From assembly GCF_003491345.1 (NCBI RefSeq), contig NZ_CP025512.1:2835001-2899000 (forward strand): a stretch of 64,000 bases of DNA, given 5' to 3'. The position numbers and the translations under genes are program-made. This DNA is from Neorhizobium sp. SOG26 (lineage in GTDB: Bacteria > Pseudomonadota > Alphaproteobacteria > Rhizobiales > Rhizobiaceae). Shown in pieces: positions 27,301 to 36,800 of this stretch; positions within the stretch are counted from its first letter, which is position 1; each line of letters opens with the position of its first letter. A model generated the notes under the pieces. That model did no database searches and had not been told where the DNA came from. It saw only the letters and a list, made by a program, of their open reading frames with translations.

Positions 27301-27843
27301 GGAACGGATGACGCGCATGCCGCGTCCGCCACCACCCCAGGAGGCCTTCAGCATCACCGGGTAGCCGATCTCGGCGGCCATGCGCCTGACCTCTGCCATG
27401 TCGTCCGGAAGCGGCTCGGTGGCGGGAACCACCGGCACGCCAACGGAGATCGCCAGATTGCGTGCCGCGACCTTGTTGCCGAGCTGGCGCATGGTCTGCG
27501 CCGTCGGCCCAATGAAGGTGATGCCGGCCTCGTTGCAGGCCTCGACGAATTCAGGGCTTTCCGAAAGCAGGCCGTAACCCGGATGGATCGCGTCGGCGCC
27601 AGACAGCTTGGCCACGCGGATGACTTCGGGGATCGACAGGTAGCTCTCGATCGGTCCCAGGTCCTTTTCCAGATGCGGACCGCGGCCCACTTGGTAACTT
27701 TCATCGGCCTTGAAACGGTGCAGCGAGAGCTTGTCTTCCTCCGCCCAGATCGCCACCGTCTTGATGCCAAGTTCGTTGGCAGCCCGGAACACACGGATCG
27801 CGATTTCGGAACGATTCGCTACAAGTAGCTTTGTGATCGGCAA
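24370..27843 (-). CDS. pyc: Pyruvate carboxylase
   Basis: A 1157-residue biotin enzyme making oxaloacetate from pyruvate, bicarbonate and ATP (anaplerosis). Order of domains: biotin carboxylase (from ITKLLVANRSEIAIRVFRAANELG, with ATP-grasp KASWGGGGRGMRV near residue 160), carboxyltransferase (LLTDTTMRDGHQSLLATRMRT near 560, ECWGGATFDVSMRFL), and a C-terminal biotin carrier with the biotinyl Lys in SIEAMKMET. The start is TTG at 27843: GGGAGG lies six bases upstream and the rhizobial protein begins at PI(S/T)K. Length agrees with the ~1154-residue Rhizobium enzyme. A LuxR-type regulator lies upstream on the same strand. Confidence 0.97.
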   Translation of the reverse strand: MPITKLLVANRSEIAIRVFRAANELGIKTVAIWAEEDKLSLHRFKADESYQVGRGPHLEKDLGPIESYLSIPEVIRVAKLSGADAIHPGYGLLSESPEFVEACNEAGITFIGPTAQTMRQLGNKVAARNLAISVGVPVVPATEPLPDDMAEVRRMAAEIGYPVMLKASWGGGGRGMRVIRSEADLAKEVTEAKREAMAAFGKDEVFLEKLVERARHVESQILGDTHGNVVHLFERDCSIQRRNQKVVERAPAPYLSEAQRQELAAYSLKIAGATNYVGAGTVEYLMDADTGKFYFIEVNPRIQVEHTVTEVVTGIDIVKAQIHILEGAAIGTPESGVPRQEDIRLNGHALQCRITTEDPEHNFIPDYGRITAYRSASGFGIRLDGGTSYSGAVITRYYDPLLVKVTAWAPQPLEAIARMDRALREFRIRGVATNLTFLEAIIGHPNFRDNSYTTRFIDSTPELFEQVKRQDRATKLLTYLADVTVNGHPETKGRPVPSEQAAKPVLPYINGSVPDGTKQRLDQLGPKGFAEWMRNEKRVLLTDTTMRDGHQSLLATRMRTYDIARIAGVYARALPDLFSLECWGGATFDVSMRFLTEDPWERLHLIREDAPNLLLQMLLRGANGVGYKNYPDNVVKYFVRQAAAGGIDLFRVFDCLNWVDNMRVSMDAVNEENKLCEAAICYTGDLGNSARPKYDLKYYVSLAEELEKAGAHIIALKDMAGLLKPAAARVLFKALREATSLPIHFHTHDTSGIAAATVLAAVEAGVDVVDAAMDALSGGTSQPCLGSIVEALAGSDRDPNANGGLDPEWIRKISFYWEAVRNQYAAFESDLKGPASEVYLHELPGGQFTNLKEQARSLGLETKWHKVAQTYADVNQMFGDIVKVTPSSKVVGDMALMMVSQDLTVADVENPAKDIAFPDSVVSMLKGDLGQPPGGWPPALQKKALKGEEPYTAVPGSLLAPADLEAERKTIEDKLERQVSDFELASYLMYPKVFTDFALASDTYGPVSVLPTHAYFYGMKDGEELFADIEHGKTLVIVNQAMSQPDSQGMVTVFFELNGQPRRIKVPDRAHGASGSAVRRKAEAGNSAHLGAPMPGVISRVFVSPNQAVKAGDVLLSIEAMKMETALHAEKDGTVVEVTVKAGDQIDAKDLLIVFAE

Positions 27844-27945
27844 AATAGACCTCCCAGGCGCCATCAAAAATGCTGCACTGCAGAAAATCAGTAAGCCGCG
27901 GTTTTAGCAAGGTCATTTTGCGCCGCGAACGGCTGCGGGGACAGC

Positions 27946-28686
27946 TTAAGTGGTAAGCCCCAGTCGGAAGGCGGATGCCACGACGTGCTGGCGGTTCTTG
28001 GCCTTCAGCTTTTCCTGCAAGCCGTTGATGTACCAGTCCACTGTATGGCTGGAAATTTCCAGGGCCTTGGCAATTTCGTTTGACGTCAGGCCATCCGCCA
28101 GCAGCACGATCACTTCCATCTCGCGCCGCGTCAGCCGGGTCTCGAGCTGGGGCACAGCCTCCAGTTCCTCGCTTTTTTCCCGGAATTCGAGGAAACGCCA
28201 GAACACTTTTCGTGCCGCCGCATCGAATAGCGCCACTTCCGCCGGCGAAAGATCCACCACCTTGCCGCAGATCGTCACGTGGCCCAGGAGCCCGTTGCGG
28301 CCCTGAACCGGAAACGTATAGCCATCGAGCAGCCCGTTGCGGGCGGCATCCTGCATCATCCGCTGCATGCGGGCGCGGTTCGGGTCGGTCTTCAGCTTCA
28401 GCACCGCATCACGCCAGCGGAACGGCCGCTGCGCGATCCCGAGCATTCGCACGGTCGGGTCGACGATCGGGTACCGGCGCGAGGCGTAATTCTCTTCCCA
28501 GTCCTCCGGCCAGTGCGCGGCAAGCACGTCATGACCGCTGTTCTGGTGCTGCCGGGAATGCAAACGGATACTGTAGTACTCGAAGCCGTAGGGCTTGAGC
28601 ACGCTTTCGAGCTGAGCAATCAATTCAGCTTCGGTCTTGGTCTCTTCAACGAGGACCAAGAACTGGACGATCAGCTGAATACTCAA
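27946..28686 (-). CDS. LuxR-type regulator with autoinducer-binding domain (orphan)
   Basis: A 246-residue protein. Residues about 20-165 resemble the acyl-homoserine-lactone domain: the Trp, Tyr, Asp-Pro and second Trp expected around the pocket can be placed in EDWEENYASRRYPIVDPTV and FRWRDA, with a Gly-rich strand further on (GLLGHVTICG). The C-terminal helix-turn-helix is clear (LTRREMEVIVLLADGLTSNEIAKALEISSHTVDWYINGLQEKL). No luxI-type synthase is in the window, so it is a LuxR solo here. It is divergent from ndvA over about 300 bases, and the gap contains a perfect dyad. Whether it binds an AHL cannot be decided from sequence. Confidence 0.85.
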   Translation of the reverse strand: MSIQLIVQFLVLVEETKTEAELIAQLESVLKPYGFEYYSIRLHSRQHQNSGHDVLAAHWPEDWEENYASRRYPIVDPTVRMLGIAQRPFRWRDAVLKLKTDPNRARMQRMMQDAARNGLLDGYTFPVQGRNGLLGHVTICGKVVDLSPAEVALFDAAARKVFWRFLEFREKSEELEAVPQLETRLTRREMEVIVLLADGLTSNEIAKALEISSHTVDWYINGLQEKLKAKNRQHVVASAFRLGLTT

Positions 28687-28853
28687 GTTGCCCCCTCTAA
28701 TAACCTTTTCAAATCAATAGTCATCGTTCTGAAAAATGCCTTGGCGCACAATCGTGCCAGCATAGTTATCAATGTTTGAAGGTGTATCCCAAAATCTAGC
28801 TACACCGAGGCTGCAAACCACAAACCTTGCCGTTTTGATCCATCACATATGCC

Positions 28854-28875
28854 ACGCTTGCCGAGCGGCAAGCGT
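28854..28875. promoter_or_regulatory. Perfect dyad between luxR-type gene and ndvA
   Basis: Arms ACGCTTGCC (28854-28862) and GGCAAGCGT (28867-28875) around GAGC. It lies in the divergent gap, about 110 bases before the ndvA start. It may be an operator or a leader hairpin. The size is in the range of lux-type boxes, but there is no sequence proof that the adjacent regulator binds here. Confidence 0.4.
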
Positions 28876-28983
28876 TTCTGGCAGAAGAGAATTGCTGCTG
28901 TCGCGGAAATGCCTTTTCCGATTTATAGAGGTAGCCAAGACGAGGCCGCGCAAGGCGGCTACACATCAACGAGGTTGCGCCAC

Positions 28984-30756
28984 TTGACGCTCTTTCAGGT
29001 TTACGCACGCGCTCTCAGATACCTGGCGAAGAACAAATGGCGCGTCACCGCCGTTGTCATCGCCAACGTCGTGCTTGCCGTCATCACCATTGCAGAACCG
29101 ATCCTCTTCGGACGCATCATCGACGCCATCTCGTCCGGCGGCGACGTGACAACCTGGCTTGCGGCCTGGGCCGGTTTCGGCGTCTTCAACACCATCGCCT
29201 ATGTTCTCGTGGCACGGGAAGCGGACCGCCTGGCGCATGGACGGCGCGCCTCGCTGCTGACGGAAGCTTTTGGCCGCATCATCTCCATGCCGCTCTCCTG
29301 GCACCACCAGCGCGGCACGTCGAACGCGCTGCACACGCTGCTGCGCGCCGCCGAAAGCCTGTTCGGCCTCTGGCTCGAGTTCATGCGCACGCATCTTGCC
29401 ACCGCCGTGGCACTCGTGCTGCTCGTCCCGACCGCCATCTCCATGGACTGGCGCCTTAGTATCGTGCTGCTCGTCCTGAGTGTGCTTTACTGGATCATTG
29501 GCGCGACCGTCATGAACCGCACCAAGGAAGGCCAGGCCTCGGTCGAGAACCACTACCACACGGTCTTCTCGCATGTGAGCGACGCGATCAGCAACGTCTC
29601 GGTACTGCACAGCTACAACCGCATCGAGGCTGAAACGCGGGCGCTGAAAGACTACACCAAGAACCTGCTTGCCGCGCAATATCCGGTGCTCGACTGGTGG
29701 GCGCTGGCCGGCGCGCTGAACCGCACCGCCTCCACCGTATCCATGGGCGTGATCCTGGTGATCGGCACCTACCTGGTGCAGAAGGGCGAGTTGCGGGTCG
29801 GTGATGTCGTCGCCTTTATCGGTTTTGCCAATCTGCTGATCGGCCGTCTCGACCTGCTGCGCCAGTTCGCCACCCAGATTTTCGAGGCACGCGCCAAGCT
29901 CGAGGATTTCTTCAAGCTTGAAGACTCCGTCGAGGAGCGGGCCGAACCGGCTAATGCACGTGAACTTGCCAACGTCCGTGGCGAGGTTGAATTCCGAGAC
30001 GTCACCTTCGGCTTCACCAACACCAAGCAGGGCGTCCACAACGTGTCTTTCACTGCCAATGCCGGGGAAACGGTGGCGATCGTCGGCCCGACGGGTGCGG
30101 GCAAGACAACGCTCATCAACCTGCTGCAACGGGTCTACGATCCGCAGGAAGGCCAGATCCTCATCGATGGCGTCGACATCAAGACGGTGACCCGCAAGTC
30201 GCTGCGCAACTCGATCGCCACGGTCTTCCAGGATGCCGGCCTGTTGAACCGCTCCATTAGTGAGAACATTCGGCTTGGCCGCGAGGGTGCGACCGAAGAA
30301 GAAATCCTCAAGGCCGCCGAAGCCGCCGCCGCAACGGACTTCATCGAAAGTCGCCTCAGCGGCTACGACACCACCGTCGGCGAACGCGGCAACAGGCTCT
30401 CCGGCGGCGAACGCCAGCGCATTGCCATTGCCCGAGCGATCCTCAAGAACGCGCCGATCCTCGTGCTCGACGAAGCCACCAGCGCGCTCGACGTCGAGAC
30501 GGAGGCGCGTGTCAAGGCAGCGATCGACCGGCTGCGCGAGAACCGCACGACCTTCATCATCGCCCACCGCCTCTCAACCGTACGGGACGCCAACAAGGTG
30601 ATCTTCCTCGACAACGGCCGCATCATCGAGTCCGGAAGCTACGATGAACTGAGCCAACTCGGCGGCCGGTTCGCCTCCCTGCTACGCACCAGCGGACTGC
30701 TGGACGACGAAGACGATCATGCCGAGAAGCCTGCGGAGCTTGGCCATCCGGCATAA
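28984..30756 (+). CDS. ndvA: Cyclic beta-1,2-glucan ABC exporter
   Basis: A 590-residue half-transporter exporting cyclic beta-1,2-glucan to the periplasm (NdvA/ChvA). The N-terminal six-helix membrane domain includes ILFGRIIDAIS and the family-diagnostic SWHHQRGTSNALHTLLRAAE. The ATPase domain has Walker A VGPTGAGKTT, signature LSGGERQRIAIARAIL and Walker B LVLDEATSALD. Start: TTG at 28984, because GAGG is nine bases upstream and known relatives begin (M)TLFQVYARALRYL. An in-frame ATG at 28909 would give about 615 residues and cannot be fully excluded. It converges with ndvB; the two share a hairpin terminator. Confidence 0.93.
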   Translation: MTLFQVYARALRYLAKNKWRVTAVVIANVVLAVITIAEPILFGRIIDAISSGGDVTTWLAAWAGFGVFNTIAYVLVAREADRLAHGRRASLLTEAFGRIISMPLSWHHQRGTSNALHTLLRAAESLFGLWLEFMRTHLATAVALVLLVPTAISMDWRLSIVLLVLSVLYWIIGATVMNRTKEGQASVENHYHTVFSHVSDAISNVSVLHSYNRIEAETRALKDYTKNLLAAQYPVLDWWALAGALNRTASTVSMGVILVIGTYLVQKGELRVGDVVAFIGFANLLIGRLDLLRQFATQIFEARAKLEDFFKLEDSVEERAEPANARELANVRGEVEFRDVTFGFTNTKQGVHNVSFTANAGETVAIVGPTGAGKTTLINLLQRVYDPQEGQILIDGVDIKTVTRKSLRNSIATVFQDAGLLNRSISENIRLGREGATEEEILKAAEAAAATDFIESRLSGYDTTVGERGNRLSGGERQRIAIARAILKNAPILVLDEATSALDVETEARVKAAIDRLRENRTTFIIAHRLSTVRDANKVIFLDNGRIIESGSYDELSQLGGRFASLLRTSGLLDDEDDHAEKPAELGHPA

Positions 30757-30784
30757 GCGCTGCTGGTTTGGGTCCAGGGAACGA

Positions 30785-30825
30785 AAAACCCGCCGCCATG
30801 GACCATGGCGGCGGGTTTTCTTGTT
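30785..30825. terminator. Bidirectional terminator between ndvA and ndvB
   Basis: A long stem: CCCGCCGCCATGG (30789-30801) pairs with CCATGGCGGCGGG (30803-30815), extended by AAAA on one side and TTTT on the other. The T-rich flank (TTTTCTTG) serves ndvA on plus, and the A-run before the stem gives T on minus for ndvB. Confidence 0.85.
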
Positions 30826-30850
30826 TCTTTAACCTGCAATGGCAGTCGGT

Positions 30851-33800
30851 TCAGCCTGCGGTCGGTTCAGGCAGTCGTTGCACCGGTGCTGACAGCGCGA
30901 ATTCTCCGCTGCCATCCGCCGCCTCACCATCCACAGTCACCGTGTCGCCGTCGACCACGATCGTGTGGACCTGGCCCTCGATCGTCACCTCTGCCTTGAA
31001 CCCGTTCCAGCCACTCGGCAGGCAGGGATCGACGCGCAGCCTGTCGCCTTGTCGGCGGATGCCGAGGATGCCCTCGATCGCGGCACGGTAGAGCCAGCCT
31101 GCCGAACCCGTATACCAGGTCCAGCCACCCCGGCTCGTATAGGCTCCATGGCCATAGACATCGGCTGCGACGACATAAGGTTCGACACGGTACGTTTCGG
31201 CCGCCTCGCGATCGAGCGCGTGGTTGATCGGATTGAGGATCTGGAAACACTTCCAGGCGTCGTCACCGCGTTTGAGCCCGGCAAGGGCCAGCACCACCCA
31301 GATGGCTGCATGCGTGTACTGACCGCCGTTTTCACGCACGCCCGGCGGATAAGCCTTGATATAGCCCGGATCCTTGCGGGTGTCCTGGAACGGCGGCGTG
31401 AAGAGCCGGATGATACCGGCCTCCTCATCCACGAGTTGGTCCAGAACCGCGTCCATGGCCTTGGCCCTGCGTTCGTCATCGCCAAAGCCCGAGAGCACGC
31501 TCCAGGACTGGCCAAGCGAGTCGATGCGGCATTCGTCGCTGGTGATTGAGCCGAGCGGCGCGCCATCGTCGAAGTAACCGCGGCGGTAATAGCCGCCGTC
31601 CCAGCCTGCTGTTTCGAGCGCCTGTTTCAGGGCTTCGGTATGCTTCCTCCACCGCTGCACGCGCCCGTCATCGCCACGCGCTTCGGCATAGGGAATGAAA
31701 TCGCGCAAGGCAGCAGCAAGGAACCAGCCGAGCCAGACGCTCATGCCTCGGCCGCCGGCACCGACGCGGTTCATGCCGTCGTTCCAGTCGCCGCCGAGTA
31801 TCAGCGGCAGGCCCTTTTCGCCGGTCCGCGCCACCGCAAGATCAAGCGCCCGCGCTGCGTGTTCGTAAAGGCTTGCAGTCTCGTCCGTGACGGTCGGCTC
31901 GTAGAAGGCGTCGTGCTTGTTCTTCTCGACCGCCGGGCCGTCGAGGAAGGGGATCTCCTCGTCGAGCAGCGTCGCGTCGCCCGTCACCGAGATATACTGG
32001 TGGACGGCATAGGCCAGCCACACGACGTCGTCGGAGATGGTGGTGCGCACGCCAGCACCATTGCCGGGCAGCCACCAGTGCTGCACGTCGCCTTCCCGGA
32101 ACTGCCGTCCGGCCGCATTGACGATCTGGCGTCGCGCTAGCGACGGCTCGTGCAGCAGGAAGGCAAGCGTATCCTGCAACTGATCGCGGAAGCCGAAGGC
32201 ACCGGACGCCTGGTAGAAGGCGGTACGCGCCATGATCCGGCAGGCGAGAGCCTGGTAAGGCAGCCAGTGGTTGACGAGATTGTCGAGCGTCTTGTCCGGC
32301 GTCGAGATCTTCACCCGTCCGGTAAATCCGGTCCAGAAGTCGCGCGTTTCCTGGAGGATCTGCGCAAAGTCGCCGTCGCGAAGCTCGGCCACCAGTGCCT
32401 GGGCCTCTTCGCGCGTTTCCGCGTCGCCCAGGTAGAAGGTCACTGTCTTCTCTTCGCCCGGCGCGACCTCCAGGTCATAGGCAAGCGCGGCACAGGGATC
32501 GCCGTCGAGGTCGAGCGCGCCGGTGAGCGCCGAGGCAGCCGTCACCGCTGCCGGCATCTGGATCGAGCCGAAGCGGCCGATGAATTCCCGCCGGCTGACG
32601 GTGTAGCCGGTCGGCTGCTCCTTCATCGCCAGGAAGGCAAAGCGCCGGTAGTCGATGCTGTAGGCGTTGGTGGCAAACAGTGCCCCGGTGTCCTCGTCGC
32701 GCCTCGACAGGATGAACGGCAGCGAGCGGGCAGAGTTGGCGCCCAGCATCCATTCCGCGTAACCATAGATCCGAAGGCGCCGCACCTCGGAGCCGCTGTT
32801 GCGCAGCACGAGATGCGAAAGCTTGGCGGCCCGGTTGCGGTCGACGGTCTGCGTCAGCCGGACCTTGAGGCCCTCATCCTCGCTGGAGAAGACCGAATAA
32901 CCGAGTCCGTGACGTGCCTCGAACTTCAGCTCCGGCTTGCGGGACAGGGCGGCAAATGGCGTCATCACCGCACCGCTCTCCCGGTCGGCAATGTAGAAGC
33001 CTTCGCCCGGACGGTTGAGCACCAGGTCGTTCGTCCATGGCGTCAGCTGGTAATCGCGCGAGTTCTTCGCCCAGGTAAAGCCCGCCCCTTCCGCCGAAAC
33101 ATGGAAGCCGAACTTGTCGTTGGCGATGACATTGATCCACGGATGCGGCGTTGACTGGCCGCCGTGCAGGCGCACCACGTATTCGCTGCCGTCCTTGGAA
33201 AATCCGCCGAAGCCGTTCCAGAAGTCGAGATCCTCGGGCGCGTCGATCGGCGGTGCCTTGAAGATCTCGCCGTTGAGCAGCGGACGGCGGTCGATCTCGA
33301 CCTCCTGGTCCTTCTGCGGCGCGAAGATGCTCGCGGTGCGGCTCAACTGGTCGCTGATGCGTCCGTTGCGCGCGTGAAGCACGACGCGCGAGGCCGCGAT
33401 CAGGCCTTCGGAGGCCGCCTCGTCGGTCAGGTCACGCCGCAGCGTGAAGACATGCTGGCGCTGGCCTTCGGAATTGCTCAGCCGCCGCGCACTCTTCGAC
33501 AGCGACTCGATCTCGTGCTGCATGTCCTGCGCATAGGATGCTGCCCGTTCGTTGAAGATCACCAGGTCCGTCACGACGCCTCGCGAGCGCAGGTATTCCT
33601 GCGCGCTCATTGCTTCCTTGGCGACATTCATGTCCGCATCGTCGTTGATGCGCAGCGTGAAGATCGGGTGGTCCCCCGAAACGCCGGATGGCCACAGGCC
33701 CGATTGTGGCCGCATGTCCGCCTGCAGCGTCGCCTGGTCGGCGCGAAGCTGCATGTCTGGGTAGATGAGGTAACGCGCCAGGTGCTGGAAGGCTGCCGCA

Positions 33801-36800
33801 TCCTGCGACGAGACGCCGAGGTGGCGCATCTGCACCTGCGTGCGCGTCCAGGCCTGCGTCAGCTCCGTCTGGAAGGCGTCAGGGTGACGGTAACGTTCCA
33901 CCGCCTGGTCGAGGCCCTCGCGGTTCGGCGCGGCAATCGTCCAGAAGATCACGCTCACCTTCTTGCCCGCTGGCACCCGCACGACACGGCGCAAGGACAG
34001 GATCGGGTCGAGCGTGAAGCCATCGGTGTTCGACAGGTTCGCACCCGGATCAAACGCTGCCGCCTCGGCGAGCGTGCGCCCGCGGCCAATGAAGTTGCGC
34101 CGGTCTGTCTCGTATTCAGTCGGGCGCGCCGCCCCGGCATTGTCGGCTGCCAGGTGTGCGATCAGCATGTCCGGATCGCTCGGGCTGCGCTTGTTGCGCC
34201 AGGCACGGATCACGTCCCCGCGGCGGCCGATCTCGGTGCGGATGAACATGCGCTGGAAAACCGGATGGGCGTTGTCGTCATCCTCATGGGCCAGCACCGG
34301 CTCCATGTAGGAGGTCACCTCGATGAAGCGGTCCTCGCTGCCCATGTTGAGCAGCGTCAGGCGACGGCCTTCCGCATCATGCTCGGTGGCAACAATGCAT
34401 TCCACCGTGCTCGTCAGGTCGCCGATCGTCTTCTGGAACTCGGCGCGGTCGTCGCTGAAGATCGTCTTGGTCTTCTCGCCTTCGATGCGGCGTGGTTCGG
34501 CGGTTGCCGACCACCACTCGCCGGTGGTGGTGTCGCGCAGGAACAGGAACTGGCCAAAGCGGTCTTCGGTCGGATCCGGCTTCCAGCGCGCCACGCTCAT
34601 GCCGTTCCAGCGCGAGTAGCCCGTGCCGGTCGCCGTCAGCATGAGGGAGTAATGGCCGTTCGACAGCAGAACGAGCTCGCGGTCCTTCGTCGCCGGGTTG
34701 TTGATCGTGCGGATTTCCGGCCGCAACAGTTCGCCCTGGCCCTTGCCCGGCGTTTCCTCGTGCTTGGCGCTCATCACCGGAATGTCGCGCGGCGCCTTTT
34801 CCTGCAACAGCAGTTCAGCCGCCTCGATCACCGGATCGGCATGGAAGAGTTCACGCAGCAGGCCGTTCATCACCACGTTGGCGACGGCGGCAATCGACAT
34901 GCCATGGTGGTGGGCATAATAGTTGTAGACCACCGCGCAACGCTTGCCTTCCGGCAGGCGGGTCGGGGTGAAGTCAACAGCATCGTGGAACCCGAACTGA
35001 CCAAGCGCCCCGAGCTCGCGCAGTTCGCCGAGGTTTTCCAGCGCCGAAACCGGATCATACTGGCTGGCAAGGATCGAGGCATAGGGCGCAATGACAGCGT
35101 TCTGGCCAAGGCCCCGCTTCAGGCCCAGCGTCGGCACACCGAAGTTGGTGTACTGGTAGTTCATCTGGTGGTCGAGCGCGTTGAAGGCGGCTTCCGAAAT
35201 GCCCCATGGCGTGCCGAGGCGGCGGCCGTGGTTCATCTGCTCGCGCACGATCAGGTTGTTGGTCTGGTTGAGGATGCCGCCCTGGCGCTCCTGCATCACG
35301 AGCGGCGGCATCAGGTATTCGAACATCGAACCCGACCAGGAGACCAACGCACCGCGGGTACCGATCGGCACGACCTGGCGGCCGAGCTTGTACCAGTGCT
35401 CGGTCGGCAGGTCGCCCTTGGCGATGCCGAACAAGCTGGTGAGACGTGCCTCCGAGGCCAAGAGATCGTAGCAGGCCTCGTCCACCTCGTTGGTTTCCAC
35501 CCGGTAGCCGATTGACAGAAGCCGGCGGTCCTTGCGGAACAGGAAGCTGAAATCCATCGCAAAGGCGAGCTGGCGGGTGCGGTCGCGCAGCGCGCTCAGG
35601 CGTTCGCGCAGGGCTTCGATATTGCCGTTGTCAAAGACGCTGTCGGCGATATGCGCCTCGCAGCTTGCGACGAGCGATGCCGACCAGCGGGTGACATCCT
35701 CGCTCTGCGGCGAGCGAACCTCGTGCTCGAGGTTGACGGCGAGCTTCTGGATATCGCGCGCCAGCACCGCAAGGTTGATGATGCGGATCGACGCAAACTC
35801 ATGCTCGCGCTTGACGGACGCCAGAGCGTTGCCGAAGCCGATGATGCGCTCTTCCAGCCGGCGGCGCAGCGGCCGAACCGTCTTGCGGTCGTCGGGCAGC
35901 GCCTTCAGGCTTTCCGCCAGGATACCGGCCACGTCGCCGATGCCGTCGAGATTGCCCTGCAGGTGTGCCGAGGGCGCTTCCGCCCAGATCCGCAGCGCCG
36001 ACGAGATTGCGATCAGGTGGCCCGCGAAGTTGCCGCTGTCGACCGATGACACATAGCGCGGCATCATCGGCTTCAGCGTGTCGGTCTCGTACCAGTTGTA
36101 CATGTGGCCGCGCAGCTTCTCGGCCCGCTCCACGGTCGCGATCGTCTGCTCGATCCGCTCAAGCGTTTCGGTGAAGCTGATCCAGCCGAAGTGCCGCGCC
36201 GAGACGATCGACAGCAGGTAGACGCCGATGTTTGTCGGAGACGTGCGCTTGGCGACCGACGGGTTGGGCCGCTCCTGGTAGTTGTCCGGCGGCAGGTAGT
36301 TCTGCTCCGCGGTGACAAAAGTCTCGAAATAGCGCCAGGTGCGCCGGGCGATCTTGCGCAGCTCGACGGCCGCGGGCTCGGGCACGAACAGGCGGTCTTC
36401 GGTCTCGGCCGACTGGCTCACATACCAGGCGACCAGCGGCGAGAAGATCCACATCACCGCAAACGGAAGGCCTACCAGGAAGGCGTTGTCGCCGGGAATG
36501 GCCGACAGGATAACGCTCAGCACGGCGATCGTCGGCGCGTGCCACATCGAGCGGTAGTAGTCTTTCGGGCTCCCTTGCGCGTTCGACTGGATCGACGCGG
36601 CGGTGCGCCACTCCAGCATCAGCTTGCGGCTGAAGAAAAGCCGGTAAAGCGAGCGCGCAATGGCGTCCGTCATGATGCAGGCAGAGTCGGCGATGAAGAC
36701 GATCCGCAGCGCCACCTGGGCGTTGGCCGAACGAATGTCGGACCAGACGGAATAGAAATGCGCTCGCGGCACGATATCGGCGGAGCCGGGCAGCAGGCCT

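Noticed and set aside
25249..27828. Long open frame (about 859 codons) on the plus strand
   Set aside because: It lies antisense to pyc in the high-GC codon-position frame; the translation is His/Arg/Gln/Val-rich with no domain, while pyc on the other strand is a perfect family match.
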